Assembly (NCBI RefSeq): GCF_013315265.1
Contig: NZ_JABUFE010000002.1
Span: 1 to 64,000, forward strand
Source of the DNA: Parasulfitobacter algicola
Lineage (GTDB): Bacteria; Pseudomonadota; Alphaproteobacteria; Rhodobacterales; Rhodobacteraceae
Direction of reading: 5' to 3'
Length of the DNA stretch: 64,000 bases
The position numbers and the translations under genes are program-made. The notes beneath the pieces are model-generated. The model did no database searches. It was not told where the DNA came from and saw only the letters and a list, made by a program, of their open reading frames with translations. Of this stretch, positions 37,148-46,533 are shown piece by piece. How positions within the stretch are numbered: position 1 is the first letter of the stretch; every line of letters begins with the position of its first letter.

Positions 37148-37543
37148 ATGGTATTCAAATCACGCCTTGTCATGGCCTTTTCAATAAGTGCGCTTTTTAT
37201 CGTTTCCGGTTGCGCAACAGTAACCCGCGGATCGAATGATATGTTGCAAATTGTATCGCAGCCAGCGGGCGCGCAAGTTAAAACAAGCAACGGTTATAGC
37301 TGCGACAATACACCATGCGAATTAAAAATACCGCGTCGGTCAAAATTCGTTGTGACCATTTCAAAAGCGGGCTGTCAAACTCAGCAGGTTAAAGTGACAA
37401 ATGAACTTGCCGAAGGTGGCGCCGCAGGCATGGCCGGAAATGTATTGATAGGCGGTGTGATTGGAATTGGCGTGGATGCAGCCACGGGTGCAACCCAGAA
37501 CCTAGAACCAAACCCGGTCATGGTTAATTTGCGCTGCAGATAA
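37148..37543 (+). CDS. Lipoprotein with PEGA-like region
   Basis: About 131 residues from ATG 37148 (MVFKSRLVMAFSISALFIVS), giving a lipobox (IVSGC) with lipidated Cys22. SQPAGAQVKTSNGYSC and NTPCELKIPRRSKFVVTISK resemble PEGA-type surface domains, and a glycine-rich GNVLIGGVIGIGVDAATGAT loop follows; it ends in a cysteine-containing MVNLRCR. Such proteins are widespread and uncharacterised. The frame extends 26 codons further upstream without a signal. Its stop lies 18 bases from the convergent gene. Confidence 0.75.
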   Translation: MVFKSRLVMAFSISALFIVSGCATVTRGSNDMLQIVSQPAGAQVKTSNGYSCDNTPCELKIPRRSKFVVTISKAGCQTQQVKVTNELAEGGAAGMAGNVLIGGVIGIGVDAATGATQNLEPNPVMVNLRCR

Positions 37544-37561
37544 AGCCTAATATCGGCGCAT

Positions 37562-37825
37562 TTACTTGCGCCGATTGCGCCGCCGGTTTGCAGCGGCTTC
37601 AGTCGGGATCAGGATAAGAGCGGCTGACGCGCCGATAATCGCGTCAATTCCCGGGCTGCCAAAGCTTAGGTCAAACATCACCCGGATCATGAAAAGCAGA
37701 ATAACTGCCCCAAGCGAAATGATAACAGACGCAATGAAACCATTGTGTGTAATACCCCATTTTTCAAACAGAACACCGACAATCCCGCCGATCATCAATG
37801 ATCCAAAGAATGAAAAAAAGCCCAT
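37562..37825 (-). CDS. GlsB/YeaQ-like small membrane protein
   Basis: An 87-residue protein starting MGFFSFFGSLMIGGIVGVLF, with three hydrophobic segments and a basic end (RRRNRRK). Length and glycine-rich helices resemble the transglycosylase-associated GlsB/YeaQ/YmgE family, which are stress-linked membrane proteins of unknown function. The assignment is tentative. Confidence 0.6.
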   Translation of the reverse strand: MGFFSFFGSLMIGGIVGVLFEKWGITHNGFIASVIISLGAVILLFMIRVMFDLSFGSPGIDAIIGASAALILIPTEAAANRRRNRRK

Positions 37826-37904
37826 TCGTTTCTCCTAATCCGTTCTTAGTTCTGTACCGTCGTAATCGGCAAATATAAGTCTGTCGTCACCCAAGCGAAT
37901 TTTG

Positions 37905-38810
37905 TTAACAATCATATCCTTCGATAATGCGCACGGGTTTATCAAAAAGTCTTGAAAAATCATCGGCAATCAAATCAAGCGCATCAACTGCATAGCTTTC
38001 AAGAAGAGCCAAATCTTTTTCACACGATTTCATGAAAAGATCATCCCCTGTATATTTGATTATAAGATAGGATCCACCGCCTCCTTTTGCCGGTTGGATA
38101 CGATGCAGTTCAAATTCCGTGAAAGCCGCCATTTGAACAAACGCCATTACCTCCGCATCCAGAACCAAACAGTCATTGCTGCGCCCAACAGATGGTACGA
38201 TACCACCCCGACAAGGTTTACGTTCGCGGATCACCTCAAATTTATTTCGAACATAGCGGCGCCCATATAAGCGAACCTGTTGTTTCTTGTGATCATCAGA
38301 ATGCTTTGCCACAGGGACGTACGTCGCAATCAAGCTTTCTTCCGCGGCACTGAGTGCCGGCAAATAGCCATGATGGATCGTCATAATGCACGCGTTGTGA
38401 AGTTTATTTTCAAAAACATAGTGATCCGTCACTTTGCCACGCTGAAATCTGAGACCCACATCAAATAATCCGCATGTCCAGTGGTCGTATATCCCCTGCT
38501 GCGTGTTTTTACGGTCAGACTTTCCTAAAAACCGCGATATGAATTTTGATGCGATATCAATGTTTTGGGGACCTTTCCCCCCGAAATCAAGGTATCCGGT
38601 CCACTCTGTCACAGGATATCTTGGGCTATCTGATGTTGAAACTTCGGCACGTAAGGGCACGATCAGACCTGGTATGGCCCCTTTGGTTTCAGTATATTCG
38701 ACCGCTTTTCGCCCATGCCACGAACCATCTTGAAGGCCATGATGGTCGATTAAATGCTGCAGCGACACCAAATGATCAAGCTTCAAAGCGGTTAACAGGC
38801 CTTCAACCAT
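37905..38810 (-). CDS. Unrecognised 301-residue protein
   Basis: No family recognised. The protein is soluble (no signal, no membrane helix), has a basic middle (GRRYVRNKFEVIRERKPC) and a glycine-rich AKGGGGSYLIIKYTGDD followed by an acidic C-terminal helix (LDLIADDFSRLFDKPVRIIE). The start is uncertain: the ATG at 38810 has no ribosome-binding site. It lies 36 bases downstream of fmt on the same strand. Its bases are AT-richer than those of fmt, and it is possibly an acquired gene. Confidence 0.6.
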   Translation of the reverse strand: MVEGLLTALKLDHLVSLQHLIDHHGLQDGSWHGRKAVEYTETKGAIPGLIVPLRAEVSTSDSPRYPVTEWTGYLDFGGKGPQNIDIASKFISRFLGKSDRKNTQQGIYDHWTCGLFDVGLRFQRGKVTDHYVFENKLHNACIMTIHHGYLPALSAAEESLIATYVPVAKHSDDHKKQQVRLYGRRYVRNKFEVIRERKPCRGGIVPSVGRSNDCLVLDAEVMAFVQMAAFTEFELHRIQPAKGGGGSYLIIKYTGDDLFMKSCEKDLALLESYAVDALDLIADDFSRLFDKPVRIIEGYDC

Positions 38811-38846
38811 ATGCCGTACTTTCGAAAATTTTTACGGTCGAAAACA

Positions 38847-39758
38847 TCAGTTTTCCCCCAAAACCGTATCTGGCAAAATCTGGGTACCGTTCAGAAATTC
38901 TTTCTGGCTTTGTCGGCTGCGTCCCTCAAATTGTACATCTAAAAGTTCGATCGCCCCAGTCCCACAGCAAACGGTCAAACCAGACGCAACAGTCCCCGGC
39001 ATCCCATTCTTTTCAACAACGCGCGACCGCAGGACCTTTAATCGTTTGCCGTGCAAGGTCGTCCAAGCCCCTGGAAAAGGCGACAGCCCACGGATCAGAC
39101 GATCGACGTCTACGGCAGGCTTAGTCCAGTTAATTTGCGCCTCGGATTTATCGATTTTATTAGCATAGGTCACACCGTTTGCGGACTGCACAACAGGCGT
39201 CAGGTTTGGCAAATCAGCCAATGCTTTAACAATTAATCCTGCACCCATTTTCGATAAGCGATCATGCAAATCGCCTGTCGTTTCTGTATCAGAAATCGGG
39301 ATACTTTCATGCAACATCACAGGGCCCGTATCCAACCCGGCTTCCATCTGCATGATACAGATGCCCGTTTCAGCATCACCTGCCATAATCGCCCGGTGGA
39401 TAGGCGCAGCACCGCGCCATCGGGGCAAGAGACTGGCATGAATATTCAGGCACCCATAGGTTGGCGCGTCTAAAATGGGTTGGGGCAAAATCAAACCATA
39501 GGCCACAACAACAGCGATATCCGCATTCAGGTCTGCAAATTCTGCCTGCGCATCTGCATTTCGCAAAGATATCGGATGACGAACGGTTAAGCCAAGCGCT
39601 TCAGCTCGCGCATGTACGGGCGTCAGGCGTTCTTTTTTGCCCCGCCCTGCCCTGCGCGGCGGCTGGCAATAAACGGCACATATATCGTGCCCTGCCTGCA
39701 TCAAAGCATCCAGCACGGGCACCGAAAAGTCCGGCGTTCCCATAAAGATGACTTTCAT
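38847..39758 (-). CDS. fmt: Methionyl-tRNA formyltransferase
   Basis: A 303-residue enzyme that formylates initiator Met-tRNA. The N-terminal [19 protein letters not shown] is canonical. The catalytic stretch [20 protein letters not shown] has the Asn and His, and [20 protein letters not shown] follows. The C-terminal domain has the [10 protein letters not shown] signature and a polar end. The ATG overlaps the stop of the degenerate def by 4 bases. Confidence 0.97.
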   Translation of the reverse strand: MKVIFMGTPDFSVPVLDALMQAGHDICAVYCQPPRRAGRGKKERLTPVHARAEALGLTVRHPISLRNADAQAEFADLNADIAVVVAYGLILPQPILDAPTYGCLNIHASLLPRWRGAAPIHRAIMAGDAETGICIMQMEAGLDTGPVMLHESIPISDTETTGDLHDRLSKMGAGLIVKALADLPNLTPVVQSANGVTYANKIDKSEAQINWTKPAVDVDRLIRGLSPFPGAWTTLHGKRLKVLRSRVVEKNGMPGTVASGLTVCCGTGAIELLDVQFEGRSRQSQKEFLNGTQILPDTVLGEN

Positions 39759-40255
39759 CCCCGGCCCTTTTTCGCTTTGCGCAACAGCATATCGCGTTTT
39801 ATCTTGCTTAGGTTATCAAAAAACATGCGACCATTCAGATGATCGATCTGATGTTGCACGCTGGTTGCCCAAAGCCCTACAAAATCGCGCCTGTCAATAA
39901 TTCCCTGTTCGTTCAGATATCTGACAGTTACCGCACGCGGACGAGTGATCTTAGCCGACACCCCGGGCAAATTCGGTGACGCTTCTTCGTGATCCCGCAT
40001 TTGCGTGCTGGTATGCAGGATTTCAGGGTTTGCCATCCGCACGGCCTGCCCCCGTTTGTCAGACGCATCGACAACAGCCAGGCGCAACATCACACCGATT
40101 TGCGGGGCTGCCAAACCGACGCCGGGCATGACGTCCATCGTTTCGATCATATCATCCCAGATCGCCCGGATGTCATCTGTGATGGTGTCGACCGGATCAG
40201 CCACAGTGCGTAACCGCTTGTCAGGCCACGGAACAAAGGGGCGCACGTTCCCCAT
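39755..40255 (-). CDS. Peptide deformylase-like protein, catalytically degenerate
   Basis: A 166-residue paralogue of peptide deformylase. Motif 1 is intact ([10 protein letters not shown], 45-54). Motif 2, normally EGCLS with a metal-binding cysteine, is here [10 protein letters not shown] and has none. Motif 3, normally HEIDH, reads HQIDH: the catalytic glutamate is replaced by Gln136, while both histidines (135 and 139) remain. It should not bind metal normally or deform. It sits between def and fmt, overlapping both, so translation is probably coupled. It may act as a ribosome-binding or regulatory relative. Confidence 0.9.
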   Translation of the reverse strand: MGNVRPFVPWPDKRLRTVADPVDTITDDIRAIWDDMIETMDVMPGVGLAAPQIGVMLRLAVVDASDKRGQAVRMANPEILHTSTQMRDHEEASPNLPGVSAKITRPRAVTVRYLNEQGIIDRRDFVGLWATSVQHQIDHLNGRMFFDNLSKIKRDMLLRKAKKGRG

Positions 40256-40776
40256 CAGTCGCGCGCACGCTCGCGCTTGAGCTTGATCATACGGCGGGTA
40301 ATCATCTGACGTTTAAGCGGTTTCAGGTAATCGATGAACAACTTGCCATCTAGATGATCAATCTCATGCTGCGCACAGGTCGCCCAAAGGCCGTCAAAAT
40401 CCTGAGTTTGTATATTGCCATCACGATCCAGCCATTCGACAGTCACCTCAGCCGGGCGCTCCACGTCGCCATATTGGTCCGGGATCGAAAGACAGCCTTC
40501 CTCATAAACATTCATTTCGTCGGATGACGCTAAAATACGCGGATTGAACATGACTGTTGGTTGTGCGGCAGCCCCTTCTTCCTTGACGCAATCCATCACG
40601 ATCAGGCGTTGATTAATGCCGATCTGCGGGGCCGCCAGTCCAACACCAGGCGCGTGATACATGGTTTCCAGCATGTCATCTGCCAACGCGCGCAGATCAT
40701 CACTGATATCAGGCACAGCATCAGCTGTCTTTTTCAGACGCGGGTCGGGGTGAAGTAAAATAGATCTAAGTGTCAT
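40255..40776 (-). CDS. def: Peptide deformylase
   Basis: A 173-residue metalloenzyme removing the formyl group from nascent proteins. All three motifs are intact: [10 protein letters not shown] (44-53), EEGCLS with Cys95, and HEIDH with His137, Glu138 and His141. The next gene's start overlaps its stop by one base (TGATG). It is the first gene of the def-def-like-fmt unit. Confidence 0.97.
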   Translation of the reverse strand: MTLRSILLHPDPRLKKTADAVPDISDDLRALADDMLETMYHAPGVGLAAPQIGINQRLIVMDCVKEEGAAAQPTVMFNPRILASSDEMNVYEEGCLSIPDQYGDVERPAEVTVEWLDRDGNIQTQDFDGLWATCAQHEIDHLDGKLFIDYLKPLKRQMITRRMIKLKRERARD

Positions 40777-40873
40777 GGCCTTGATTTAGGCGATGCATTC
40801 GCGTTGTGCAATCACACTTGGCACTTGTTGGCGACACAGATAGGATTTCGCAAAACCAGCAGGAGCATCAAGG

Positions 40874-42046
40874 ATGTCATTCGACAAAATCATCGACCGC
40901 CGCGGCACCCATTGTTCAAAATGGGATATGATGGAGCCGCTTTATGGCGTTCCTGCCGATGATGGCTTGGCCATGTGGGTGGCCGATATGGATTTTCGCC
41001 CCCCGCAATGCGTACAGGACGCAGTGCGCGATATGCATGACCATGGCGTTTATGGCTATTTCGGTGACGAAAGCAAATATCGCAAGGCCATTCAGTGGTG
41101 GATGCAAACGCGTCACGGTTGGACAATTGAACCCGATTGGATTTTCAGCACTCATGGGCTAGTGAATGGTACGGCCATGTGTATCGACACCTATACGCAG
41201 CCCGGCGATGGCGTTGTACTGTTTACACCTGTTTATCATGCATTTGCCAAGGTCATTAAGGCATCAGACCGTCAGGTTGTCGAATGCCAATTGGTTAATG
41301 ATAACGGCCGATATCTTATGGATTTTGATGCCTATGACTCGCAAATGACAGGTAGTGAAAAAATGGTGATCCTGTGTTCACCCCATAACCCAGGCGGGCG
41401 CGTCTGGACACGAGACGAACTGCAAGGTGTTGCCGATTTTGCCAAACGGCACGACCTGATCCTTGTCAGCGATGAAATCCACCATGATCTGACATTCCCC
41501 GGTCACACGCACACAGCCATGTCGCTGGTGGATCCGTCTATCACCGACAGGCTGATCATGATGACGGCTGTGACAAAGACATTCAACATTGCAGGATCTC
41601 ATATCGGTAATGTCATCATCAAAGATCCCGATCTACGTGCGCGCTTTGCCAAGCGGATGATGGGGTTGGGCATTTCGGCCAACAGCTTTGGTCTGTTCAT
41701 GGCAACCGCCGCCTATTCCCCCGAAGGGGCCGCTTGGGTTGATGAGCTAAAGGGCTATCTGGATGCAAATCGCAAGATATTTGACGATGGGATCAACGCC
41801 ATTCCAGGCCTGAAATCCATGCCGCTGGAAGCGACATATCTGGCGTGGGTCGATTTTTCCGACATCGGCATGACGCGTAACGATTTTACAGATCGTGTGA
41901 CCAAGGATGCCAAGATCGCCGTGAACCACGGGCCAACATTTGGAACCGGCGGCGAAGATTTTTTGCGTTTCAACATTGCAACCCCACGTGCGCTGGTCGA
42001 AGACGCAATCGCCCGCATGCAAAAGGCATTCGGCGATCTGCAATAG
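40874..42046 (+). CDS. PatB/MalY-type PLP-dependent C-S lyase
   Basis: A 390-residue fold-type I PLP enzyme of the MalY/PatB family, usually annotated as cystathionine beta-lyase. It shows WVADMDFRPP near 32, HGLVNGTAMCI, the SPHNPGGRVW segment, VSDEIHHDLTF with the Asp that contacts the PLP nitrogen, and TAVTKTFNIAG with the Schiff-base lysine. The substrate is probably a cysteine S-conjugate or cystathionine. AGGAG lies 10 bases before the start. Divergent from def. Confidence 0.93.
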   Translation: MSFDKIIDRRGTHCSKWDMMEPLYGVPADDGLAMWVADMDFRPPQCVQDAVRDMHDHGVYGYFGDESKYRKAIQWWMQTRHGWTIEPDWIFSTHGLVNGTAMCIDTYTQPGDGVVLFTPVYHAFAKVIKASDRQVVECQLVNDNGRYLMDFDAYDSQMTGSEKMVILCSPHNPGGRVWTRDELQGVADFAKRHDLILVSDEIHHDLTFPGHTHTAMSLVDPSITDRLIMMTAVTKTFNIAGSHIGNVIIKDPDLRARFAKRMMGLGISANSFGLFMATAAYSPEGAAWVDELKGYLDANRKIFDDGINAIPGLKSMPLEATYLAWVDFSDIGMTRNDFTDRVTKDAKIAVNHGPTFGTGGEDFLRFNIATPRALVEDAIARMQKAFGDLQ

Positions 42047-42147
42047 TCCCCTGTGCGCTGACACATATACCCTGCGCGCGCCTGCCCGATGCCAGACAGG
42101 CGAACATAGTCTATGTATGATCCAACCTTAAAAACAGGAGATTACAT

Positions 42148-43137
42148 ATGGGCCAGTTGGTTGACGGCGTCTGGCATGACGTCTGGTACGACACGAAATC
42201 ATCGGGTGGAAAATTTGTCCGCTCGACCGCAAAATTCCGCAATTGGATCACAGCCGACGGAAGTGCTGGTCCATCTGGTGAATATGGTTTTCCGGCTAAA
42301 AGCGGACGCTATCATCTTTATATCAGCTATGCGTGTCCCTGGGCGCACCGCACATTGATCTTTCGCAAGCTGAAGGGCTTGGAAGATCATATCACCATTT
42401 CCGCCGTCCACCCTGACATGCTGTCAGAAGGCTGGACCTTTAAAACAGATAACCATGGCGCAACGGGCGACACGCTTTATGGATTGCCCTTTGCACGCGA
42501 CATCTACTTGAAAGCAGATCCCAAAATTTCGGGTCGTGTGACTGTTCCGATCCTGTGGGATAAGCAGCGTGAAACGATCGTTTCAAATGAAAGTTCTGAA
42601 ATTATCCGCATGTTCAATTCGGCATTTGATGGGCTAACTGGAAACACGCTGGATTTTTGGCCCCAACACATGCGCGATGCGATTAAAGACGTGAATACCC
42701 GCGTCTATGACACCGTCAACAACGGCGTTTACAAATCGGGATTTGCAACCAGCCAAACAGCCTATGATGACGCCGTTAGCCCCTTGTTCGACAGTCTGGA
42801 CTGGCTGGAAGATCGGCTATCGTCAAACCGCTATCTGATGGGCGATCAGGTGACCGAGGCGGATTGGAGGTTGTTTACGACCCTTATTCGGTTTGATCAC
42901 GTTTACCACCTGCATTTCAAATGCAACCGCACACGAATTATCGATTATCCAAATCTGTCAGGATACGTACGTGAGCTTTATCAATGGCCAGGCGTTGCGG
43001 AAACTGTGAACATGGATCATATCGTGCGCCACTATCACTATAGTCACGAAACCATTAATCCAAGCCGAATTATACCGGTTAACCCCAATATTAATTTCAA
43101 CGCGCCCCACAATCGAGATCGATTGAAAGCGGCCTGA
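42148..43137 (+). CDS. Glutathionyl-hydroquinone reductase (Xi-class glutathione transferase)
   Basis: A 329-residue protein of the YqjG/ECM4 family. The N-terminal thioredoxin-like domain has YISYACPWAHRTL, with catalytic Cys63 in CPWA; SNESSEIIRMFNSAFD binds glutathione. A long C-terminal helical domain has DWRLFTTLIRFDHVYHLHFK and ends HYHYSHETINP, as in the family. It reduces glutathionyl-hydroquinones. GGAG precedes the ATG, and a terminator follows. Confidence 0.94.
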   Translation: MGQLVDGVWHDVWYDTKSSGGKFVRSTAKFRNWITADGSAGPSGEYGFPAKSGRYHLYISYACPWAHRTLIFRKLKGLEDHITISAVHPDMLSEGWTFKTDNHGATGDTLYGLPFARDIYLKADPKISGRVTVPILWDKQRETIVSNESSEIIRMFNSAFDGLTGNTLDFWPQHMRDAIKDVNTRVYDTVNNGVYKSGFATSQTAYDDAVSPLFDSLDWLEDRLSSNRYLMGDQVTEADWRLFTTLIRFDHVYHLHFKCNRTRIIDYPNLSGYVRELYQWPGVAETVNMDHIVRHYHYSHETINPSRIIPVNPNINFNAPHNRDRLKAA

Positions 43138-43165
43138 CTTCATTATTCCAAGAGTACTGAAAAAC

Positions 43166-43192
43166 AAAACCCAGCCAATGGCTGGGTTTTCT
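43166..43192. terminator. Bidirectional terminator between yqjG-like gene and rplQ
   Basis: An 11-bp stem AAAACCCAGCC/GGCTGGGTTTT (43166-43176 and 43180-43190) with a 3-base loop. On the plus strand TTTTC follows; on the minus strand TTTTGTTTTT follows. It can end both convergent units. Confidence 0.88.
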
Positions 43193-43265
43193 CATCTGAA
43201 CGCGCGTTAGACTTAACAAGTCTATGCTGCAAATAAATTCCAGACAGGATTTAAAGAAGAATGGC

Positions 43266-43685
43266 TTATTCGGCCGTCGCGTCTTCTGCCGCAACACGTG
43301 CTTTGTCAGCAGCGCCTTTGGCAGATACATCCCGATCAACAAATTCGATGATGGCCATGGGTGCCATGTCCCCGTAACGGAAACCCGCTTTCAGAACGCG
43401 GACATAACCGCCCTGACGTTCTTTGTAACGGGGGCCAAGCACGTCGAACAGCTTCTCAACATACTGATGCTGCTTAAGCTGGCTTGCTGCCTGACGGCGT
43501 GCATGGTCATCGCCCCGTTTGCCAAGCGTGATCAGTTTTTCAACGATCCGGCGCAGTTCTTTGGCTTTTGGCAACGTTGTCTTGATCTGTTCATGTTCAA
43601 TCAACGAACCCGCCATATTCGCCCAAAGGGCCTTGCGGTGTTCGTGGGTTCGGTTCAGGCGGCGATAGCCTCTGGCGTGACGCAT
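43266..43685 (-). CDS. rplQ: 50S ribosomal protein L17
   Basis: A 139-residue L17: [20 protein letters not shown] at the start, [16 protein letters not shown], then [20 protein letters not shown]. The C-terminal alanine/aspartate-rich extension is usual for alphaproteobacteria. AAAAGGA lies before the ATG. Last gene of the operon; a stem-loop separates it from rpoA. Confidence 0.98.
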   Translation of the reverse strand: MRHARGYRRLNRTHEHRKALWANMAGSLIEHEQIKTTLPKAKELRRIVEKLITLGKRGDDHARRQAASQLKQHQYVEKLFDVLGPRYKERQGGYVRVLKAGFRYGDMAPMAIIEFVDRDVSAKGAADKARVAAEDATAE

Positions 43686-43776
43686 TTTCTTAGTCCTTTT
43701 TCAAGCTTTTGCTTTGTCTGGCAGCTGATGCGTGTCAGCCACTCTCCTTGGGGCGGGATTGCCCGGGTGCGCAAAA

Positions 43777-43792
43777 TGGGGCCGAAGCCCCA
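43777..43792 (-). other. Tetraloop hairpin between rpoA and rplQ
   Basis: On the minus strand the sequence is TGGGGC-TTCG-GCCCCA, a 6-bp stem closed by a C(UUCG)G tetraloop, followed by TTTTG. The very stable loop could slow or partly terminate polymerase or block 3' exonucleases between rpoA and rplQ. Confidence 0.65.
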
Positions 43793-43802
43793 CCCTGCAA
43801 AA

Positions 43803-44819
43803 TTAAAACGAATCCTCGAACTTTTTGGCGAGGTCTTCGATATTGTCCGGTGGCCAATCTTCGACATCCATGCCAAGGTGCAGACCCATTCCAGACAGCA
43901 CTTCCTTGATTTCATTCAAGGATTTACGGCCAAAGTTCGGCGTGCGCAGCATTTCAGCTTCGGTTTTCTGGATCAGATCGCCGATATAAACGATGTTGTC
44001 GTTCTTCAGACAGTTTGCAGATCGAACCGACAATTCTAGCTCGTCGACCTTTTTCAGAAGCAGCGGGTTGAATTCCAACCCGTCGTCTTCCTGCATCGCT
44101 GTCGCGCTTTCAGGTTCGTCAAAGTTCACGAAAATTGACAACTGATCCTGCAAAATACGCGCAGCATAGGCCACAGCGTCATCCGGCGTGATCGACCCGT
44201 CTGTTTCCAACTTCAGCGTCAGCTTGTCATAGTCCAGAACCTGACCTTCACGGGTTGGTTGAACATCATAACTGACTTTCTTGACCGGCGAATAGATCGC
44301 ATCAATCGGCATCAAACCAATGGGCGCATCTTCGGGGCGGTTCTTGTCAGCGGCAACATAGCCTTTGCCGGTATTGACGGTCAGTTCCATGTACAGATCA
44401 GCACCGTCATCAAGGTGGCAAATCACGTGGTCGCGGTTCAGAATATCAATACCAGCTGTTTCAACGATATCACTGGCCTTGACAACGCCAGGTCCTTTTG
44501 CAGAAATCGAAAGACGCTTCGGTCCCTCAACTTCCATACGGATCGAAACACCCTTGAGATTCAGAATAATGTCGGTGACATCTTCGCGAACACCAGCAAC
44601 GCTGGAAAATTCGTGCAGTACATTGTCAATCTGTACGCTAGTAATGGCAGCACCCTGAAGTGAGCTCATCAATACGCGGCGCAGTGCGTTACCCATTGTC
44701 AGACCAAAGCCACGTTCCAGCGGTTCAGCAACAACCGTTGCCTGACGCGCGGGGTCGTTGCCCGGTTTGACGTCAAGCTGCGTTGGCTTGATCAGTTCTG
44801 CCCAATTTTTGTGGATCAT
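43803..44819 (-). CDS. rpoA: RNA polymerase alpha subunit
   Basis: A 338-residue alpha subunit from ATG 44819 ([20 protein letters not shown]), with GGAGGG upstream. The N-terminal dimerisation domain has [20 protein letters not shown], and the C-terminal DNA-binding domain has [20 protein letters not shown] and [16 protein letters not shown]. Stem-loops lie on both sides of the gene. Confidence 0.98.
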   Translation of the reverse strand: MIHKNWAELIKPTQLDVKPGNDPARQATVVAEPLERGFGLTMGNALRRVLMSSLQGAAITSVQIDNVLHEFSSVAGVREDVTDIILNLKGVSIRMEVEGPKRLSISAKGPGVVKASDIVETAGIDILNRDHVICHLDDGADLYMELTVNTGKGYVAADKNRPEDAPIGLMPIDAIYSPVKKVSYDVQPTREGQVLDYDKLTLKLETDGSITPDDAVAYAARILQDQLSIFVNFDEPESATAMQEDDGLEFNPLLLKKVDELELSVRSANCLKNDNIVYIGDLIQKTEAEMLRTPNFGRKSLNEIKEVLSGMGLHLGMDVEDWPPDNIEDLAKKFEDSF

Positions 44820-44884
44820 GCGTCCCTCCATTCCAGCCTGCCTTCCATGTCCTAAAAGGCAAGCGCCCGAGGATAAAAATGACG

Positions 44885-44915
44885 GGTTGGGGCAAGCCCG
44901 AAGGCAGTCCCAACC
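44885..44915 (-). other. Hairpin between rpsK and rpoA
   Basis: Arms GGTTGGG/CCCAACC (44885-44891 and 44909-44915) enclose a 17-base loop. On the minus strand a TTTTTA stands 5 bases after the stem, so it could be a partial terminator or a processing site. Confidence 0.55.
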
Positions 44916-44926
44916 ATGAATACTTA

Positions 44927-45316
44927 TTAAACGCGGCGGCGTTTCGGCGGACGGCAGCCATTGTGTGCCATAGGCGTGACATCACGGATAGATGTGATGT
45001 TGAACCCAACAGCCGCCAAAGCGCGCAATGCACTTTCACGACCCGATCCGGGCCCCTGCACTTCAACCTCAAGCGTTTTGACACCGTGTTCCTGTGCTTT
45101 TTTGCCTACGTCTTCTGCAGCCATCTGGGCAGCATAAGGTGTCGATTTGCGCGACCCTTTGAAACCCATGGTGCCTGCAGACGACCATGCAATTGCGTTA
45201 CCCTGAACGTCCGAGATCAGGATTTTCGTGTTGTTAAAGGTGCTGTTCACATGCGCCACACCAGCGGCGATGTTCTTGGAGACCTTCTTTTTTGCGCGAC
45301 GTGCTTCGCGTGCCAT
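44927..45316 (-). CDS. rpsK: 30S ribosomal protein S11
   Basis: A 129-residue S11: [40 protein letters not shown] and the C-terminal [18 protein letters not shown] are canonical. It lies 11 bases behind rpsM. Confidence 0.98.
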   Translation of the reverse strand: MAREARRAKKKVSKNIAAGVAHVNSTFNNTKILISDVQGNAIAWSSAGTMGFKGSRKSTPYAAQMAAEDVGKKAQEHGVKTLEVEVQGPGSGRESALRALAAVGFNITSIRDVTPMAHNGCRPPKRRRV

Positions 45317-45327
45317 ATCGTGTCCCC

Positions 45328-45696
45328 CTACTTCTTCTTGCCAGCGATTGCTTTCGCCGGACCTTTACGCGTGCGCGCATTGGTATGCGTCCGCTGACCG
45401 CGAACAGGAAGATTACGACGATGACGCAGACCGCGATAGCAACCAAGATCCATCAGACGCTTGATGTTCATCTGCACTTCACGACGCAGGTCACCTTCAA
45501 CGGTGTGGTTCGCATCGATATGCTCGCGAACGGCAAGCACTTCTGCGTCGCTCAATTCATTGACGCGACGGGTCGGGTCAATCTTAACGGCTTCGCAAAT
45601 GGATTTAGCCGATGCAGGGCCAATTCCAGTGATATATGTCAGGGCGATCGGGACCCGTTTTTGGGTCGGGATATTAACGCCGGCGATACGTGCCAA
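45328..45696 (-). CDS. rpsM: 30S ribosomal protein S13
   Basis: A 122-residue S13: [32 protein letters not shown], and [20 protein letters not shown] followed by [10 protein letters not shown]. It begins the rpsM-rpsK-rpoA-rplQ part, after a gap of about 190 bases from adk. Confidence 0.98.
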   Translation of the reverse strand: MARIAGVNIPTQKRVPIALTYITGIGPASAKSICEAVKIDPTRRVNELSDAEVLAVREHIDANHTVEGDLRREVQMNIKRLMDLGCYRGLRHRRNLPVRGQRTHTNARTRKGPAKAIAGKKK

Positions 45697-45752
45697 GTGT
45701 CACTTTCCTTTTGTTGCGGTTCCGTAACTCCAGAACCTTTTTTCACAACGTA

Positions 45753-45777
45753 GGCCCGAGGCATTCACCATCGGGCC
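45753..45777 (-). other. Hairpin between adk and rpsM
   Basis: A perfect 7-bp stem GGCCCGA/TCGGGCC (45753-45759 and 45771-45777) with an 11-base loop lies in the adk-rpsM gap. No U run follows on the minus strand, so it is more likely a leader or processing structure than a terminator. Confidence 0.55.
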
Positions 45778-45882
45778 GCAGCTGATTTCAGGTGGTCTTG
45801 CAAACGGGATACTTCCCGGCGCAAATTGATTCCATTAAAGATAGGGCTAGCTATGGGGTTTTCGGCCAAGCGTCAAGGGCAT

Positions 45883-46533
45883 TTACCCCTTGTCAAGAAC
45901 TTTCGTAATATCAGCCGCGACTGTATCAATTTCAGACAACCCATTGATTGATATCAACTCGCCCTTTGCATAATAATATCCGATCAACGGGGATGTTTTC
46001 TTGTAATATTCCATCAGACGCTGCCGCAACGAATCTTCGTTGTCGTCTGCCCGGCGTTTGAAATCGCTGGCCCCGCAAACGCTGCACTTTCCATCATCCG
46101 GTTCGGGCTTGGTCACATCATGGTAAACCTCGCCGCATTGACCACATGTTGACCGCCCCGTGATCCGACTGACCAACACATCATCATTCACCTTCATTTC
46201 GATCACTGCATCCAGCTTTTCGCCAAGTTTTTGCAGCAAGTCCCCCAAGGCATCCGCTTGGACCAATGTGCGTGGAAAACCGTCAAAGATAAAACCAGCT
46301 GCGTGATCATCATTCAGTTTTTCTTCGATCAGGCCAATGACAATATCATCGGTGACAAGTTCGCCGCGGGCCATCACTTCGGCAACACGGTTGCCCATTT
46401 CGGTTCCGCTTGCTTTGGCTTCGCGCAGCATATCCCCAGTGGAAAGCTGGATCATGCCCCGCTCCTCCACCAATCGCCGCGCCTGAGTTCCCTTACCGGC
46501 GCCCGGTGGCCCGAGCAGAATGATATTCGTCAT
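45883..46533 (-). CDS. adk: Adenylate kinase
   Basis: A 216-residue long-form kinase. The P-loop is [11 protein letters not shown] (8-18), the AMP site QLSTGDMLR, and FDGFPRT follows. The LID contains a zinc tetracysteine set: CGQC and, 18 residues on, CSVC. It overlaps the secY stop by 4 bases, the usual order in alphaproteobacteria. Confidence 0.97.
   Translation of the reverse strand: MTNIILLGPPGAGKGTQARRLVEERGMIQLSTGDMLREAKASGTEMGNRVAEVMARGELVTDDIVIGLIEEKLNDDHAAGFIFDGFPRTLVQADALGDLLQKLGEKLDAVIEMKVNDDVLVSRITGRSTCGQCGEVYHDVTKPEPDDGKCSVCGASDFKRRADDNEDSLRQRLMEYYKKTSPLIGYYYAKGELISINGLSEIDTVAADITKVLDKG

Noticed and set aside
43224-44039. 271-residue frame antisense to rplQ and rpoA
   Set aside because: Lies over two certain ribosomal-operon genes; composition is that of a shadow frame.
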